From Haematococcus lacustris (lineage: Eukaryota; Chlorophyta; Chlorophyceae; Chlamydomonadales; Haematococcaceae): a DNA stretch of 64,000 nucleotides. The position numbers were made by a program, and so were the translations under genes. A model generated the notes under the pieces. It did not search any database, had not been told where the DNA came from, and saw only the letters and a list, made by a program, of their open reading frames with translations. Below, piece after piece: positions 1 to 10,276 of this stretch (positions are counted from its first letter, which is position 1; the number at the start of each line of letters is the position of its first letter). The stretch is from contig JASKMD010000012.1 in the NCBI GenBank assembly GCA_030144725.1, forward strand, positions 1,165,366-1,229,365, written 5' to 3'.

Positions 1-115
1 TTTAGCAACACCATCCAAGCGTGATAGGAGGGGCATCAGGTTGCCATCTAACCGGAGTGCCGGCAACCGGAGTGGGGCGAAAATGAGATCCATTACACGA
101 TCCATTACACAATCC
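1..115 (-). mobile_element. 5' terminal segment of a TnpB/Fanzor-like element, cut by the window edge
   Basis: This stretch matches the segments at about 47980-48070 and 50600-50700, which lie just upstream of the two minus-strand TnpB/Fanzor-like genes. The shared core includes GCCGGCAACCGGAGTGGG, followed in this copy and the 50.6-kb copy by ATCCATTACA. By analogy this is the 5' end of a fourth element whose coding part lies to the left of the window. No coding sequence of it is visible here. The assignment rests only on these repeats. Confidence 0.5.
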
Positions 116-198
116 ATTACACAACCCTATTAACGCATTGATACACAGCCCTATTAACGCAACAAGGCTTTGCAGACAGGAAACACCTTACAGTCAAT

Positions 199-846
199 GT
201 GGGCAAGTCAAAGGTGATGGTCTTCAATGGCAACTCACAGACTGCAGCACCTAGCATTGGGTACAAGCATGAGATCTTGCCTGTGGTGAGAGAGTTCAAG
301 TACTTAGGCATACACTTCAATCCCAGCGCCACCCCTGCTTTTGCTGCCACTCATATGAGGGCTGGCATGTTCATCGCCATGCACCAGGCGTGCAAGCGTG
401 CCAGAGAGTATGGGGTCCTGCATGATCCATTCGCCCTGTGTCACCTCATTAGAGCGTTCGTGCTCCCATTGGGGCTGTATGGCAGCCAGGTATGGGGCAC
501 TGCCTTCCTTGGGCATGGTGTGCAGCTCTCCAACCCAGTGCAAACACGCAAGCTCAGCTTTCTCAGGTTTGCTGCCAGGGTACGTAGCTCAGTGTCAGGC
601 CTGATGGTGCTGCATGAGTTGGGGCAGCTGCCCCTCCAGCTGTACTGGCTCAGAGCTGCCTGCAAGTTCTGGAACACTGCCAAACTATCCCACAGCGACC
701 TGATAATGAGGGTGATCAAGGCAAATGTGGAGTTAGGCAGGAGCTGTCAGGCTAGTTGGAGTGCTCAATTCCAGTTGGCCGCCAGAGAGCTGATGGGGGG
801 TGAGTTTACCTTGAGCCCGGACATGGTCCTAGGCACCAAGGCTTAG
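199..846 (+). pseudogene. LINE-type reverse transcriptase, C-terminal fragment
   Basis: The 215-codon open frame starts with a motif typical of the end of the RT domain in non-LTR retrotransposons (KSKVMVFNG, then FKYLGIHF about 30 residues later). It continues into the helical 'thumb' region, with AFVLPLGLYGSQVWG resembling the usual 'Y-G-S-E-vW' patch. The upstream catalytic RT motifs, including the YADD box, are absent, so this is a 5'-truncated or broken copy. The frame closes at 846. A matching C-terminal zinc-binding end is found 900 bases further on, so the element was probably interrupted rather than ending here. Not expected to be active. Confidence 0.75.
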
Positions 847-1079
847 GAAGTCAAGTGGCTTGAGAGGTGGGGGAGGCGTTGGGCTGGTTTTCAGGGAGAC
901 CCTAGGCTGCCTGAGACGGCCTGAGACGGATTTTTCTGACCTGCCTGGTGGGCTACCCCACCCCGGGGTACCACAGCGCCCCTGAACCTCCAGCCGTGCA
1001 GCCCCCCTAAGCACCTGATGCACCTCCCTTACCCCCACTCCCCCCGTGTGCCCCTGCCCAGCCTGCCCCTGCCCAGCCT

Positions 1080-1519
1080 GCCAGCAGGTGGTGGGACTGT
1101 GACTCTGACTCCGAGTCAGATTTTGACTCCGAGCCAGAGTCACAGTCTGACTCGGAGTCAGAGTCAGAGCCTGAGCCAGTCACGCAACCCCCCCCAAGGC
1201 GCTGCAGCGCCCGCCTGGCAGCCCTTGCACCCGCAGCACCCACTGGCCCTCCCTTGCCCCTTGCCTGTGAGGATCCAGTAATGCTCAGGCAGCTCAAGGA
1301 CTTCTGCAAGCTCTTCGCCAACCCCATGTCTACAACCAGCTGCAGCGACGCCACCCCATGCTCATGCCCGTCTTTGAGGACCCCAGCAACCAGGCGCTGC
1401 TGGCCAAGCTGCAGGAGCTGGGCAACACCAACCTGAGGGGTGACGCCAACACCATCGGAGCGCACTCCATGCAGCTAGCGGTGGCCATGCAGCAGCACTA
1501 CTCCAACCCAGGCAAGTAA
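1080..1519 (+). pseudogene. Acidic Ser/Asp/Glu-rich ORF with an internal frameshift
   Basis: From about 1092 one frame encodes an acidic run of SD/SE dipeptides, then a Pro/Ala stretch and a helical segment (MLRQLKDFCKLFANP). Near 1322-1326, at a run of four C, the sensible reading moves to another frame (VYNQLQRRHPMLMPVFEDPS, later LLAKLQELGNTNLRGDANT) and closes at a TAA at 1519. One base gained or lost explains the change. It lies between two pieces of a LINE and may be part of that element or of another transposon inserted in it. I do not recognise the family. Confidence 0.4.
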
Positions 1520-1741
1520 TGGTGGTGCACAGACTCTGGACCTGACATGACCTGACCTGACCTGACCTGACGTGACGTTGCATTGGGAGAGATGCTCGTA
1601 TGCTGCATGGCTCAAGCATGGGGACAGCATTGGCATCAATCACATGACACCTGCTGAACAGACAGCTCTTTACAGAGGTCCGCACGAGCTTGACTAGGTT
1701 CAGGTTAGGCAACAGCGGTTTGGGGGTGGAGAAGGCTCGGT

Positions 1742-2060
1742 TTGAGGGGGTTACTTTCATTGAACGCACATGCACAAGATGCACAGAGGGGGGTAGTGGA
1801 TGACGCCATGCATTTTATTTTTGAGTGCACTGCAACGAGATCCATCAGGGAGCAGCCGGAGTTCGCCATGTCTTTTCAGAACAGTAATGAGAACTTGCAT
1901 AACTTCATTTTGAGCCCATGTGAACCTTTGTTTGTCACCTTGCACCTTTGAGTGTACACCTTGCTTTGAAGTGCGTTGCAGAAAGTCCCGAACCCCTAGA
2001 GGGGGAGGGCGGCCAGGCAGCCTAACGGCTGACGGCTTATGCGGTGTAAGCCACCTATTT
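1742..2060 (+). mobile_element. LINE 3' end: C-terminal zinc-binding segment plus 3' untranslated tail
   Basis: The ORF at 1742-1951 contains DDAMHFIFECTATRSIRE, which resembles the C-terminal CCHC-like 'DD..H.lFeCp.....R' segment after the RT domain in plant and algal LINEs. The 3' tail to about 2050 (cctttgtttgt, then cagcctaacggctgacggct) recurs in reverse orientation at 39415-39500, so this is the 3' end of a repeated family. Both copies end near GTAAGCCA. The coding part is separated from the RT fragment at 199-846 by about 900 bases of other sequence. Confidence 0.6.
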
Positions 2061-2323
2061 ATCAGGGCCATCTCAGCGGTGTGAAGTATCACCACGCTTG
2101 TCGTGAAAACTTCACTAGGTTTGATCACAGCAATATGCATTCCGTACTACCTTCCTCTTGGACATACCTCTCCCATCAACTCCGTTTGCACATGGCATGC
2201 ACATGGCATGCACATCACGGTGCGCACTTAGTCAGCACATAAGGGCAGAATGTGGGGCGGGTAGCAAGCGTCAAAGACACGACCGACAATCATGTTTGGA
2301 TTAAGAATATTATGAAAAACAGA
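2061..2323. other. Intergenic, 3' flank of the LHCA gene
   Basis: This is the gap between the LINE tail and the stop codon of the minus-strand light-harvesting gene, so it should carry that gene's 3' untranslated region. A short direct repeat (gcacatggcatgcacatggcat) lies near 2190. I see no gene. Confidence 0.4.
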
Positions 2324-4190
2324 TCAGACGAAGGGCACGCTGACGCCGTTGGTCGCGAAGTTTGCGCCCCAGGGGTTGCTCAAGTGCTCCGACAAAGCGG
2401 CCACAGGGCCCTTGCCAGTCGCAGAGTGCTGGCTGATGAAGCCTGAAAGCGCAGGTGGGCCAACAAGAAGCAACCATGAGTGCAGCGCGGTGAGCACAAA
2501 AGAAGAGACAGGGGCAGTTGGGCCAATGTAAAATGCGAGCTGCTGACAAGCAAGGATAAGCATGAATGAATGCAAGGCCACCCACCCAGCATTGCCACCA
2601 TTGCCAAGCGTCCATTCTTGATCTCCTGCATGTCATGATGCAACCCATGCTGGTAAGCCGAGGACTGGGATGCAACTGCAGCATCGCATGGGACTAGCAG
2701 GCGCCAGGCACTAAATAGATGGTGAGCAGCCTTTATCTCGATGTCACCATAATTGGTATCCCTCTTGCTCACTGCTTAGCTGCACGCTGTACCTTACTCA
2801 TCACACCTCACTCCCCATCCACTTTGTGCCAGCAAAGCGCATGCCCACCTTGAGCTTGTTGGTCTCAAAGGCCTTGGCGTCCTTGCTGAACCCCAAGGGG
2901 TCAAAGGCTCCGCCGGGGTACAGGCGGCGGGGCCCGTCCTGGTTCTCATTGCGCAGGCCCTCAACAATGGCAAAGGACAGGACCTCCTGAAAACAGAGCG
3001 CAGCCCAACCCAGGTGAGGCCATGCTCTGTCAAGCATGCTTGATGAGGAATGAGGTGCAGTGGCATGAAGTCAGAGCAGGGCGGGTCTTAAGGGGTGATG
3101 TCAGAGATGCCATACCATGATGGGTTCAGGCATAGATTGTAAAATGTGGGAAGGGGGACAAGGCTGCGGCTGGCTTTTGCTGGCTGGGGCACCTTGACAA
3201 AGGCATTGACACTTGGGTGAGTTTAGGCACATGGAGCGCATGGCATTAGATGCAGCCCTGATGCATGGCTAGGCATTGCTGGGTGGCTGGGCAGTCAGGC
3301 TATGCAGTGTGGCGCTATGAGCTGCTCACCACACCCAGCAGGGTGGGGATGTCGAAGGGGACGGGCACACCAAACCAGGTTGGCTCCCCGCCAGTCAAGG
3401 CCTGCAGCGGGCAGCAACAGCAGCAGCAGGGCAGCAATATGCACCTGTTGTCTTAGGCCCCTCATAATGCACCTGCAAACCTAAATAGAGAGACAGAAGT
3501 GACTGACAACTGAACCACCTGGTGTGCTCCAATTGCAAGGTCAGCAGCTTCTGCCAAGTCATGAGTGGCACAACCCAGACTGGGGTGAGGAGTACCCCAA
3601 GTCATGTGGTGCCCCAAGCTGCTCAGCAGCTATGCACTCAGCAGTTTACTCACCCAGTTGGGTGCATCATACCAGTTTCCGTAGCCCAGCACCTCCACTG
3701 CCAGGCAGCCAGCCACTCCCAGCATTGCCCAGCGGCAGTGGATCAGCTCAGCCTCGCGGAACCTGCATTAAGTCATCGAACAAGTTCAGCTATTGCTCAG
3801 CGTGCATGCATGCATGCATGCTGGTGCGTTGACCGACATGTGGTGCTACTGCAGCTGCGCATCTTACCGCATCAGGGTCTCGGAGTCGCGGCCCAGGCCG
3901 ACGGGGTCAAATCCATAGTTCCCTGCGTTTGTCATGTGGAGCACACTGGGACCCGTAGCTTGGCGCTATTCGCTCTGAAATCTCAGCATCGGGTACATCG
4001 GCTCTTCTGAGGCATGCGCCCATCTCGCACCTGGGATATCCTCAGCGAGCCAGCTAGGCGTCTCAGAGCCAGGCAGCCAGTTGCCTGCCTTCATCATAAC
4101 ACGGCTGCCATTTGAGGCGCTGGACACCTTGCGGCCAGCGAACCGGCATGCGCCAGCACGGGAGGTAGCGGCCTTCATGGAGAGCTGCAT
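2324..4190 (-). CDS. LHCA1: Chloroplast light-harvesting chlorophyll a/b protein of photosystem I (LHCA1-like)
   Basis: Seven exons (4190-4031, 3922-3868, 3762-3654, 3401-3330, 2986-2849, 2625-2586, 2442-2324) join in frame to 230 residues, all with GT-AG introns. Residues 1-35 are a basic, Ser/Ala-rich chloroplast transit peptide; a second ATG at 4178 is an alternative start. The mature part begins [13 protein letters not shown] and [10 protein letters not shown]. Helix 1 has [14 protein letters not shown] with its chlorophyll-binding Glu/Arg pair and is followed by GNWYDAPNW. Then come [14 protein letters not shown] and helix 3, [14 protein letters not shown]. The ending [11 protein letters not shown] is typical of algal LHCI. 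The product binds chlorophyll and carotenoid in the thylakoid membrane as part of the PSI antenna. The LHCI class is firm; choosing LHCA1 over other LHCA paralogues rests on remembered resemblance. Confidence 0.93.
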
Positions 4191-5075
4191 CGTGCTTTGG
4201 CTGTGCTCTAAAGTGTGGTAGGAGCGGGCAATGCGCGCTAACACACTGAACACTTGAAATTGATGTGGATCTCTCACAGTTCTCACAGGTTTCGGATCTT
4301 GGGGGCCAAGCAGCGCGTCGGGCGCAACCGTGCAATCGTGCAATAGCTGGCTTGGGGCAGTAGCGTATGCAAGCCCACAAGCCCCATGCCCGCCTTTGCG
4401 ATGTTGCTGTCATGCTGCCACGAGCTGCATTTTATGTTGGTGTCCCTTGATGCACGATGCAGGTTGGTTAGTCTGGACATGTGTTCAGTTTGGCTTCAAT
4501 CCGGTCATTGCATACGGCGGGGGCAGCGTGTCGCCAGCGTGCCCCGGAGTAGAAGACGAAGTGTTGGAAGAGTTGCTAGAGGCATCGAAACCTTGGTGTG
4601 GGCTAGGGGAATGGCTGGGGTCGTAGGAGGCAACCCTAACCCTTAGCGGCACAGCGGCACCCGGTATCTTCTGAAGTGCCACTAAACTTCGCGTATACAC
4701 GCGCAACATGCCGCAGTTGCGAAGCGGAAGCAGAAGAGGCGATAGAGAGAATAGCAGCGACAGCAGGCGCCGCCCCAGGTGCTGCAGCCTCATTGGCGAC
4801 GGAACAGGGTGGCTGCAGAAGACGCAATTGCAAGTTTTAATCCCTACAGCCCTCATGCAACTCATGAGTTGTAATCAAACACAGGCTGCGAGATTGCTGT
4901 TGTAAAGGCTACTGATAGTGTGCCTAGTGCCCACTTCAGCTCAGGCTTCTGGTGTGTGTGCCTCCAGGTCTACCACACGCAAGAGCCCTACCCTACTCTA
5001 TAGCTCTTACTCACACACATCCCCTTTGTGAGGGGTTTGGTTTCTTGTTTTCTTGGATTGTCTTGCTCCTGCTGG
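4191..5075. other. Promoter side of the LHCA gene, and spacer
   Basis: This carries the LHCA 5' untranslated region and promoter nearest 4190; I see no clear TATA box. The rest shows only short unconvincing ORFs. Bases 4834-4893 belong to a dispersed repeat listed separately. The GC-rich run at 5075 marks the end of the TnpB/Fanzor-like remnant. Confidence 0.4.
4834..4893 (+). repeat. Dispersed ~58-bp repeat, copy 1
   Basis: The segment (tttaatccctacagccctca, a short gap, then gttgt.atcaaacacaggct and gcgag) recurs at 51030-51090 in the same orientation with a few substitutions. Neither copy lies in a recognisable gene. It is probably the shared end of an unidentified mobile element. Confidence 0.6.
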
Positions 5076-6132
5076 CTACCGCTGCCACTTGCGCCGCCAC
5101 TTGCGCAACAGGGCCTTGTCAGGCAGGTACACCCACTCTTGGCCTGGCCTGCCTCGCTTTGGCATGGCTGGGCGGCCTGCCCAGTAGCACAGCTCAGTGG
5201 GGCGTAGCCCTGGGCCAACTGCACAGCGGCGGATGTTCAGCGCGGCTGACACGTCCCGGTCATAGAACCCCACCCTCCTCCAGCAGCCAGGTGACGTCCA
5301 GCCCGCACACCATGCGGCGCACATAGGTGCACTCCCGCTTTGACCAGGCTGGCAGGTACCCACCACCCACCCCCCAGAATCCAATTTTCGCCGGTGTTCC
5401 TCAGTGCCCACCAGGACCTTAGCCCCAGCCAGGGACACTGACTTCTTGAGCCTGCCAGCGAAAAGCAGCGTGAGCAAGTTGCTGAAAGCTGTCTCCAGTT
5501 GCTTCCCGACGTGGTCCACCATGTTGGCGTCAGACAGGTGGCGGGGGATTGCTGCGAGGCGGGCGCGAAGGTCGGGGTGCGCGGCCAGCACGGCAGCCAC
5601 TGCCGCGTTTGGCTGAGTGTTCGCGCCGTTTCCGGGCGGGCCGCGGCACAGCTGCAGGTACAGGTTCCTGCAGCTCAGGTCCGGGATGGCTGCCTGGGAG
5701 ACAGGGATGTCTGTGTACACGGGCTGGTCGTGCAGGCCCAGCGGGTCGGCTACGCGAATGGTAAACAAGCCGCGCACGAGTAAGCCCAGCCCAAGGCTGG
5801 CGAGCACCCCACGCTCGCTGATGGCCTCCACTCAGTGTTACCAAATACGGTCCAAGACGGTCCGTTTTTGGTAAGAGGCTCCACTCGTGGCTGCACAGCG
5901 TCGTCCAGAAAGGCATCCCAAAGCTCTTGCGGGAGGTGGTCGGTGAGGTAGGCTAGCTTACACTTCCCGCCGTGGTATGTGTTGTCCCTATCGCGGGCAG
6001 CGCGGGCCTCTCCGGAGGTCTTTCTATTACGCTCCGCTTCGGTGAGGTCTGGCTGTAGTGCCTCGTCGCGGTCCTCAATGTCACTGCCTAGGTCCTCCGG
6101 CACTGGCCTAGGCACGGTCCGTCTTATTTTTT
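5076..6132 (-). pseudogene. TnpB/Fanzor-like (OrfB zinc-ribbon / RuvC-type) nuclease gene, degenerate
   Basis: Reading leftwards from about 6132 there is an open stretch without a convincing ATG (RDRDNTYHGGKCKLAYLTDH, then DHLPQELWDAFLDD). The frame shifts near 5830 into a 251-codon stretch ending at 5076. That stretch contains NMVDHVGKQLETAFSNLLTL and ends DRDVSAALNIRRCAVGPG...RPGQEWVYL. The D-R-D-x-x-A-x-x-N-I motif is the RuvC-III signature at the C-terminus of TnpB, IS605 OrfB and eukaryotic Fanzor proteins. Just before it (5270-5340) another frame reads CTYVRRMVCGLDVTWLLEEG, which looks like the expected zinc-ribbon spacer, so two compensating frameshifts probably disrupt the ribbon. These enzymes are RNA-guided DNA endonucleases carried by transposons. 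This copy looks dead. Confidence 0.6.
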
Positions 6133-6167
6133 AGCCATAGAAATCAAGAGCGTGAAGCCATCACAAA

Positions 6168-6232
6168 TACTAGAAAAATTGTCAGGTTTGTTCGTAACCT
6201 TTATATCTACCTATATTTATAGCGTTAGTTGA
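6168..6232 (+). repeat. Dispersed AT-rich repeat, copy 1
   Basis: The core GAAAAATTGTCAGGTTTGTT, followed by a run of tat/cctat motifs ending gatagcg or tatagcg, recurs at 49757-49830 in the same orientation. Here it lies upstream of a TnpB/Fanzor-like remnant; at 49.8 kb it lies beside the 3' tail of another. It may be an end of an unidentified element. Confidence 0.55.
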
Positions 6233-6335
6233 TTCCATCGTTATGCTTAAGAGCCTAACATAGAGTTAAGAGCTAAGAGCTAAGTTAAGAGTAAAGTGCT
6301 GAGCCTATCATAGAGTTAGGACTGATTAAGTAGTA

Positions 6336-6532
6336 GATAATGGTGTCGCGGGTCGTTTTAGGTGGTTGTAACAGGTGAGGCCGAGGCGCTGGAGCGTAAC
6401 AGCTCGAGACCGAAGCCAGCAGCCGCGGAGCGTAGCGACGCGGCTGCTGGCTGAGGTCGAGAGCTGTTACGCGACAGCGCCGAGGCCGAGCCTTTTTCAA
6501 CTACCTAAAACGGCCCAAGCGACTCCATTATC
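6336..6532. mobile_element. Foldback (Stowaway-like) MITE
   Basis: The two halves are near-perfect inverted copies of about 93-95 bases around a loop of about 13 bases (roughly 6428-6440). The left arm has gataatggtgtcgc ... gttttaggtggttg ... gccagcagccgcg; the right arm gives its reverse complement with few mismatches. The element is flanked on both sides by TA (6334-6335 and 6533-6534), as expected for Tc1/mariner-type MITEs. No coding sequence is present. Confidence 0.7.
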
Positions 6533-8050
6533 TAGTGTAATTGAGTTTTACGTAGGCGAAGGTCTATCAGCGCGGCGAAGCCGCGCAATGGGATGCTCCT
6601 TGTGACCTGCGATGGTGTTGGATGGCTGTTACGTGTTCGTTGGGAGCACTTTTTGTTAATACACCAGGTCCGCTGCAGTTAACGATCCTTAAAACGAGGT
6701 CTATTAACGATTACAATTGAGTAAAACTCAATTACCAGCAAGTAGGTAGGGTAGGGGTGCAGGGCTGCAGTGGGAGCGCTAGCCACGTTTGGGGCCACAG
6801 GGAGAGCTGGGCCCAGGCAGCTCAGGCCACCAGTACAGCTGCAGCGGGCGCCACTTGCTCCAGCAAGTAGGTAGGGTAGGGGTGCAGGGCTGCAGTGGGA
6901 GCGCTCGTCGGACATTTCCCCCCCCATCAATCCCGCCTCGATTGCGGACCGAATAGGGGGATCGACGCCGACTGATATCGGCCCAGTCTTTCGATGGGGT
7001 AAGCTGTCGATTCGATGGGGGTATCATGTTCGAGGCATGTTTGAGGCAGTGTCGAGTTGGCTCCATCCATCGATTCGATGGAGGATCGATGCAGGAAACT
7101 CATCGATGTTACACTGGCTTATTGCCAAAGCACAAGATGTTATGCCAAAGTAAAAGGCCTAGTGCCAAAGCACAAAGCCTACATCCAAAGCAACAGGCTT
7201 GCTGCCATGACATTGGGCATGCTTCTAGGACTCAAAGCCTGCTGGTCATGCCATGCAGTGTGGCACTAGTACCCTTGTGAGGTGCGCCCTGTGGGCTGTG
7301 GGCTCAGCTATAATCCCTAGCGCCCCGCAACACAACACCAACAATAACACCACCACCAAGGCCAACACAACACCACCACCACCAACAGCAACATGACCAA
7401 CGCAACAACACCAACAACAAGCCATGTCACACACCAAGCACGGACTGGCAACCACCCAAGTGCTTGGCTTGGCTTGGCTGTCCCACTGGCTTGGCTGTCC
7501 CCTTGAGAGAAGGATGGGATGGTCATTGTTGTGTGTGGGCATGACATGGCTAGTGAGGGTTGTGTTGGTTGCTACTACTAGCGCTGGCTCCAGGCTGCCC
7601 GCTCCAGGCGCTCCAGGCTGCCCGCTCCAGGCGCTCCAGGCTGCCCGCTCCAGGCTGCAGGGGGAAGTAGAGGGGGTTGCGTACTGGTGGTGGTGGTGGG
7701 ACAGCAGAGGGACGGAGGAAGAGGCCAAGGGGCAGGAGGCCAGCTGGGCTGGGTGTCAGCCACTTACCGGCAGGTGGTTAGCCACTTCTTAGAGGTGTTA
7801 GGGAGAAGAGGGAGAAGGGGGAGAAGAGAGGGCAGGCAGGAGAGGGAGAAGAGGAATGAGATTTGGCAGGGAGAAGAGGGACAAGAGGGGGCTTCCTCCT
7901 GGCTGCTGGGTAGGGTAGGGAGGGGACTCTGAAAGTGAGGGGGAGGGGGAAAATGGGGGCGTAGGAGACTTGGAGGCGTTGGTGATGGGACAGGGTAGGG
8001 TTAGGGGGAAGGGGCCAAGATGTTGGAGTGTAACTGTTAGACCTGCAGCA

Positions 8051-8206
8051 AGGGGAGGGGAGGGGAGGGGAGGGGAGGGGAGGGGAGGGGAGGGGAGGGG
8101 AGGGGAGGGGAGGGGAGGGGAGGGGAGGGGAGGGGAGGGGAGGGGAGGGGAGGGGAGGGGAGGGGAGGGGAGGGGAGGGGAGGGGAGGGGGAGGGGAGGG
8201 GAGGGG
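8051..8206 (+). repeat. AGGGG pentamer array
   Basis: About 30 uninterrupted copies of AGGGG lie inside the 2.6-kb TIR element, followed by imperfect units to about 8225. G-rich on the plus strand. Confidence 0.95.
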
Positions 8207-9267
8207 AAGGGATGGGGGAGGGGAGGTGCTGGTGGTAGTGGTAGTGGAAAGGGGGATGGGTGCGACCATTAGAACCTGCAGAAAAACAAGGGCATGACAG
8301 CGGTCAGACCAGGTACATGGAGCCACACATTTGCAAAGGCTAGCCACTCACAATTCGCTAGGTGAAGTGTGTGAGGGGGGGGGGGATGGGGTTTGGTGTG
8401 GGGTGAGGGGGGGGGGGCGGCAAGGGGGGGAGGTTGCTGCTCATCGCTGCCGCTTCCAACTGCTCCTTGCTGCTCCTTGCTGCTCATGGCTGCACTGCCA
8501 AGCTGCTTCCCTCGTCTGCACTTCTTGGATTTTGGCTTACGACTGCCCTTGATCTCCAGGCTCCTCCAATCCACTTCCATCTCCAATCCACTTCACCTGG
8601 AAGCAACCCATACAAAAGATACACACATTCTCTACCAATAGTTGCTATCTCGCCAGCTCATTAGAGGCTTTGCATTTGTCGATGATCATCGTACCTTCCC
8701 GGTGCTACTTGGGGTAGGCTGTGGAAGCTCCTCCGTTAATGCACGTCAAATCTTCTGTCTGACTGGATTTCTTCTTCAGCTACAAGGCACTCAACATGAG
8801 CCACGAAATTGATGAGCGCACCTTGGTCCTCACAGCGCACCTTTTCCCTGGCTTACTATTCTTTCTCCTCGCTGCCTCTTGCTCCTTTCACTCAACCTGG
8901 TCGCAGGCTTGCTATGGCTGCTGGCTGGCGACGCATTGGTTTGCTCGTAGCTACGCTTTTGGCTGCGGTTTGTTCCTGGCTGCTCCTGGCTCCTCCTGGC
9001 TGCCAGCTTCTCCTAGCTGCTAGCTCCTCCTGATGCGTGTTTGGTGTGGCAGTGTGCTGTCCTTCGCGATCCCTTTGCTTCCTTCGCGCTTCCTTTGCGA
9101 AACATACATGCAACCTGAAAGTTTGAAACCTTGGGGCATACCGTGTTAAAGATGGTCTGTTGGGTTCACACCACCCCTAGGGTGTTTGTTGCCTCAGTGG
9201 CACTTTGGTTGTGATGGTCGGGGATAACAACGACCTGACATGCTGTTTGCCGGTCTCGCCCGTGTCA

Positions 9268-9499
9268 GCCCATCGGTCGGCAGCTTTCAACCAGCTTCGA
9301 CCGCAATCGACCCTATTTCGATGACCCCGTCGACTTTGCGACAATCGACAGGTTTCGATGACCCGGGAGAAGTCACTGGCGGCCAGCCCATCGGTCGCTC
9401 GACAGATTTCAATCAGCTTCGACCGCATTCGACCGCAATCGATCCTATTTCGATGACCCCATCGATTCTTCAAAAATCGACAGGTTTCGATGACCCGGG
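9268..9499 (+). repeat. Two-copy subterminal direct repeat of the TIR element
   Basis: Two copies (about 9268-9367 and 9387-9499) share cccatcggtcg, cagcttcgaccgca, ctatttcgatgacccc and caggtttcgatgacccggg. They sit just inside the right end of the 2.6-kb element. Such arrays in DNA transposons often bind the transposase; that role is inferred. Confidence 0.7.
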
Positions 9500-9658
9500 G
9501 GAAAATGTCCGACGCTAGCCACGTTTGGGGCCACAGGGAGAGCTGGGCCCAGGCAGCTCAGGCCACCAGTACAGCTGCAGCGGGCGCCACTTGCTCCACT
9601 TACACACGTATGACACTTACACACTTGGGCGCCACTCGCTCCACTTATGCACAGCACC

Positions 9659-10268
9659 CAGGGCTGTGACAAGACGTCGTCTGCAGACGAAAAGACGACG
9701 TCTTTCGTCTACGTCGTCTTTTCGTCTCAACCACCCGTCTTTCGTCTGTCAATCTGTCTTTCTGTCTTTCGTCTGTCGATGTGTGACTGGTGCCCGCCCC
9801 TGTGACTGCTTGCGGCCCGTGGCTCTGAGCGTTGTGCAAGCAATGCGATGGAGCCGCCAGGCTCATCAAATGCGCATAGGCGGATGCAGTCGACGATGCA
9901 GCAGCCTTCGATGCCCACTGCCGCACAAGTGCAACAAATTTCGGGTGGAATGCGCCCATTGTCCTTGGGCTCTGCATCGAGCTTTAAGAGACCTTTCTTT
10001 TACAGTCAGTTCGGCCCCATAGTCGACGGCAAGCGGCAGTGCCTACACTGCCCGGCTCAGTTAGCGGCGAGCACTGCCTAGCACTGCTGCAAGTTTACAT
10101 AGATATAAACAGGAAGAATAGAAGGAGCTTAGCAAGAGACAAATGTTGGTCGCATGCAGCCGAAAAAGGAGCAGACGGTTCGGTTGTCGTCTGCAGACGA
10201 AAAGACATCCGTCTTTCGTCTGTTCGTCTACGGTCTCGTCTTTTCGTCTTGTCGTCTTCACAGCCCTG
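9659..10268 (+). mobile_element. Non-autonomous hAT transposon (610 bp)
   Basis: The ends are inverted repeats beginning CAGGGCTGTGA, the classic hAT terminus, with subterminal arms rich in TCGTCT/AGACGA words. The 8-bp target ACAGCACC is duplicated exactly (9651-9658 and 10269-10276), the hAT hallmark. The unbroken R1 copy at 48310-48325 shows the single target. Inside, about 9984-10076 encodes KRPFFYSQFGPIVDGKRQC followed by LHC, a BED zinc-finger-like fragment of a transposase N-terminus. No catalytic domain is present, so it needs a transposase in trans. Confidence 0.85.
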
Positions 10269-10276
10269 ACAGCACC

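Larger units (their letters stand above)
6906..9513. mobile_element. 2.6-kb TIR element inserted in R1
   Basis: Its ends are inverted repeats: GTCGGACATTTCCCCC on the left (after one extra C) and GGGGGAAAATGTCCGAC on the right. The target GCT is duplicated (6903-6905 and 9514-9516), and the unbroken R1 copy at 48.1 kb gives the pre-insertion sequence. A 3-bp duplication with motif-rich subterminal regions (many tcgattcgat/atcgat words at 6960-7110 and 9290-9500) resembles CACTA/EnSpm-type design, though the TIR does not begin CACT. The interior is low-complexity: tandem gctccaggctgcccgctcca-like units near 7585-7655 and an AGGGG array. I recognise no transposase, so it is probably non-autonomous. 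Confidence 0.65.

Noticed and set aside
1007..1465. Minus-strand Ser/Asp-rich ORF
   Set aside because: The SD/SE pattern is self-complementary; the plus-strand reading continues into better-formed sequence, so the minus frame is taken as a shadow.
8796..9033. Possible gene inside the 2.6-kb TIR element (MSHEIDERTLVLTAHLF)
   Set aside because: The ORF is short, has no recognisable motif and quickly enters low-complexity Leu/Ala sequence.
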